Of a DNA stretch of 6,620 nucleotides, positions 4,928 to 6,620 are shown piece by piece (positions within the stretch are counted from its first letter, which is position 1; every line of letters begins with the position of its first letter). Below the pieces are notes generated by a model. The model saw nothing but the letters and a program-made list of their open reading frames with translations, had not been told where the DNA came from and made no database searches. The DNA is taken from positions 1 through 6,620 of the forward strand of contig JAHFBY010000097.1 in assembly GCA_023249835.1 (NCBI GenBank), written 5' to 3'. The translations under genes and the position numbers were made by a program. This stretch comes from Elusimicrobiota bacterium (GTDB lineage: Bacteria; Elusimicrobiota; Elusimicrobia; 2-02-FULL-39-32).

Positions 4928-5668
4928 ATGGCTGTTCCTAAGTTTGCTAAAGTTGCGCAGTGCGAAAAAATTCAAGGAGGCGTTCGGCTGATTAATTTTG
5001 TCCTTTGCGGACCCGACCCTTTGGGTTTTGCGGGCGGACAATACATTATCGTCAATACGGGTTTGGAGCTGCCGGGCGGAAAAATAGTGAAGCGCGCCTA
5101 TTCGATTCTTTCCGCGGACTCCGATCAATTGCGGTTTGCGATTGCGGTCAAGCAGGTGGGGTCGGGACCGGGGTCTAATTTTATGCACCAATTGAGCGTT
5201 GGCCAAGAGCTGCCTTTCAGCGGCCCTTGGGGACAGTTTCGTCCGGATTCAAATACCGTTCAAGGGCCGGCTTTGATCGTGGCCACGGACACGGGAATTA
5301 CCGCTGCGTTGGGTTTGGCGCAAGGCGCGGCGTTTGCTCAAGCGCATCCCGGTTCCCAACTCATTTGGCTGGTTTCAACTCCAGACTATTTTTTGCCGCC
5401 GGAGTGGGCCGCTTCCCGGCTCAAGGTGCGCCAAACCGCGCTTAAGGTAAAAACCGTGCTTCCGGCCGGAGATCCGGCCCGCGCGCAAACGCTCTTGCGC
5501 GATTGGGCGGAGGTTTTTCCGATCAAGCTTTCGGGATCTGTTTATTTGGCAGGCGACGGCGATTTGCTTTATCCTCTTTCCTCGGCGTTTACGGCGCGGG
5601 GCTGTTTAGAAAAAGATATTAAATTGGAATGTTTTTTTAATAATCCGTTTAAAAAGGTGGCGTCATGA
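4928..5668 (+). CDS. FAD/NAD(P)-binding ferredoxin-reductase-like flavoprotein in the cobalamin operon
   Basis: 246 residues of the ferredoxin-NADP reductase superfamily, cytoplasmic. The N-terminal FAD barrel carries the flavin motif RAYS (56-59) and GPGSNFMHQL (80-89, the second FAD-binding segment). The NAD(P) domain has LIVATDTGITAALGL (116-130), where D121 stands at the first position of the usual G-T-G-I/T, and LAGDG (207-211). The C-terminus ECFFNNPF resembles the aromatic ends of related reductases. Unlike dihydroorotate dehydrogenase electron-transfer subunits there is no C-terminal Cys-rich 2Fe-2S domain, so an external acceptor is needed. The ATG follows the upstream gene by 12 bases with a G-rich Shine-Dalgarno very close to it, and the stop overlaps cbiC by 4 bases (ATGA). 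Its electrons may go to the CbiX ferredoxin domain, to a corrin ring-reduction step or to Co(II) reduction; the substrate cannot be read from sequence. Confidence 0.88.
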   Translation: MAVPKFAKVAQCEKIQGGVRLINFVLCGPDPLGFAGGQYIIVNTGLELPGGKIVKRAYSILSADSDQLRFAIAVKQVGSGPGSNFMHQLSVGQELPFSGPWGQFRPDSNTVQGPALIVATDTGITAALGLAQGAAFAQAHPGSQLIWLVSTPDYFLPPEWAASRLKVRQTALKVKTVLPAGDPARAQTLLRDWAEVFPIKLSGSVYLAGDGDLLYPLSSAFTARGCLEKDIKLECFFNNPFKKVAS

Positions 5669-6330
5669 ACGACATGCGGCAGATGACGGGTTTGGGGCGC
5701 AAAATCGAAGACAACAGCTTTGCGATTATCGACCAAGAGGCGGGCGCGCATCGCTTTAGTCCTGAGGAATGGGAAGTGGTCCGTCGCGTGATTCACGCGA
5801 CGGCGGATTTCGAATATAAAGAGCTGATCAAAATCCATCCCCAAGCCATTGCTTCTGGCATCGAGGCGCTGCGCAACGGCTCAACCGTGCTGGTGGATGT
5901 CAAAATGATCGCCGCAGGATTAAATGAAGACCGGCTCCGCGCTTACGGCTGCGAGATCCGTTCCTACATTTCGGATGAAGACGTGATCGCGACCGCGCAA
6001 AAAAATAACTCCACTCGCGCCATTGAGGCGATGCGTAAGGCGCACCGTTTGGGCGTGCTGAACCATGCGGTGGTGGCGATCGGAAACGCGCCGACGGCGT
6101 TGCTGGAAACCGTGCGCTTGATCCGCGAGGAAGGCGCGCGGCCCGCGCTCATCATCGGCGTGCCCGTGGGCTTTGTTTCCGCGGCCGAGTCCAAGGAAGC
6201 GGTGTTGGGATCAGGGTGCCCATTCATTATTTCTACCGGACGCAAAGGGGGCAGCCCGATCGCAGTGGCCATTATCCACGCGCTTTTGCTTTTGTCCGCT
6301 AAAAAGCTAGAGAATGGAAAATCCGCCTGA
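5665..6330 (+). CDS. cbiC: Cobalt-precorrin-8 methylmutase
   Basis: CbiC moves the methyl group from C11 to C12 of cobalt-precorrin-8, giving cobyrinate, with no cofactor. The 221 residues are the normal length. H44 in RVIHATADFE is the catalytic histidine of the family. Other conserved segments are VDVKMIAAG (77-85), AIGNAPTALLE, IGVPVGFVSAAESKE and the C-terminal RKGGSPIAVAIIHALL. The start overlaps the flavoprotein stop by 4 bases and has AAGGTGG at 5654-5660, four bases upstream. The end overlaps cbiD by 17 bases, so the three genes are translationally coupled. CobH of the aerobic route is the same family; the company of CbiX and CbiD makes CbiC the right name. Confidence 0.96.
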   Translation: MNDMRQMTGLGRKIEDNSFAIIDQEAGAHRFSPEEWEVVRRVIHATADFEYKELIKIHPQAIASGIEALRNGSTVLVDVKMIAAGLNEDRLRAYGCEIRSYISDEDVIATAQKNNSTRAIEAMRKAHRLGVLNHAVVAIGNAPTALLETVRLIREEGARPALIIGVPVGFVSAAESKEAVLGSGCPFIISTGRKGGSPIAVAIIHALLLLSAKKLENGKSA

Positions 6331-6620
6331 TCCGCAAAAACCTCTGCGCACGGGTTGGACTACGGGCGCGTGCAGCGCGGCTGCGGCTAAAGCCGCCACG
6401 CTGGCTTTAATCCAACAGGAACGCGCTGGTTCTAGCGCAGTCGTCATCCCCAACGGACAGCGCGTGGAGTTTGCTTTAAAGCGTTGCGAGTATGATTTAA
6501 AAAGCGCGACGTGTTCCGTGATCAAAGACGCGGGCGACGATCCGGATTGCACCAACGGCGCGGAGCTGACGGCCACGGTCTCTTGGCTGGACGAGCCGGA
6601 AAAAATTTTACTCGACCGCG
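6314..6620 (+). CDS. cbiD: Cobalt-precorrin-5B C1-methyltransferase, N-terminal part (runs off window)
   Basis: CbiD uses S-adenosylmethionine to methylate C1 of cobalt-precorrin-5B, a step specific to the anaerobic pathway. The frame stays open from ATG 6314 to the window end, giving 102 residues of a protein usually near 360. Hallmarks are LRTGWTTGACSAAAAKAA (residues 11-28; Trp stands where Tyr is commoner) and IKDAGDDPDCTNGAEL. An in-frame TAG at 6308-6310 makes ATG 6314 the first possible start. It lies inside the end of cbiC (17-base overlap) and has no clear Shine-Dalgarno, so translation probably depends on ribosomes finishing cbiC. Confidence 0.95.
   Translation, partial: MENPPDPQKPLRTGWTTGACSAAAAKAATLALIQQERAGSSAVVIPNGQRVEFALKRCEYDLKSATCSVIKDAGDDPDCTNGAELTATVSWLDEPEKILLDR

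Noticed and set aside
4514..5206. Long minus-strand reading frame (230 codons) opposite the 126-aa protein and the flavoprotein
   Set aside because: The plus strand has clear family motifs, strong ribosome-binding sites and tight gene packing. The minus translation is Arg/Gln/Leu-rich with no recognisable domain, typical of an antisense shadow.
1..6620. tRNA, rRNA, CRISPR array, insertion sequence or replication origin
   Set aside because: No regularly spaced repeats, transposase-like frame, terminal inverted repeats or RNA-gene signatures were found in any gap between genes.

Overview
This is bacterial chromosomal DNA (possibly from an uncultivated lineage) carrying part of an anaerobic, early-cobalt-insertion cobalamin (B12) locus broken up by accessory genes. 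The recognisable B12 genes are the 3' part of cbiA (left edge), a large multidomain cbiX, cbiC, and the first 102 codons of cbiD (right edge). Starts with Shine-Dalgarno motifs, TATAAT boxes and 4-17 bp gene overlaps point to Bacteria. Nothing fixes the phylum. The RRM protein and the mosaic B12 enzymes would fit groups such as Elusimicrobia, Omnitrophica or Margulisbacteria, but that is a guess.

Layout, left to right. 1-629: end of cbiA (cobyrinate a,c-diamide synthase, glutaminase half). 703-1839: an AAA-type ATPase with a DUF4143-like C-terminus, visibly more AT-rich than the B12 genes. 1922-3115: cbiX, with two chelatase-type domains fused to a 2Fe-2S thioredoxin-like ferredoxin. 3137-3947, minus strand: a two-gene module made of a small unknown protein and a DUF6036-like nucleotidyltransferase-fold protein, convergent with cbiX. 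3948-4075: a divergent intergenic region. 4076-4498: a single-RRM RNA-binding protein. 4535-6620: a tight operon of an unknown His-rich 126-aa protein (I think DUF3209), a stand-alone FAD/NAD(P) ferredoxin-reductase-like protein, cbiC and cbiD.

How the parts fit. CbiX loads Co2+ into sirohydrochlorin; CbiD and CbiC act in the middle of corrin-ring synthesis (C1 methylation with ring contraction products, then the C11-to-C12 methyl shift); CbiA amidates the a and c side chains. The flavoprotein and the CbiX-fused ferredoxin add redox chemistry to the locus, and the 126-aa protein is the least understood member. The ATPase and the nucleotidyltransferase pair look like mobile accessory genes that settled in the locus.

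Most interesting for follow-up: the 126-aa protein with a C-terminal H-x3-H-x2-H motif, the orphan flavoprotein (possible electron donor to the CbiX ferredoxin, or a substitute for a missing pathway reductase), the apparently near-leaderless cbiX start, and the 10-bp direct repeat flanking the ATPase gene.
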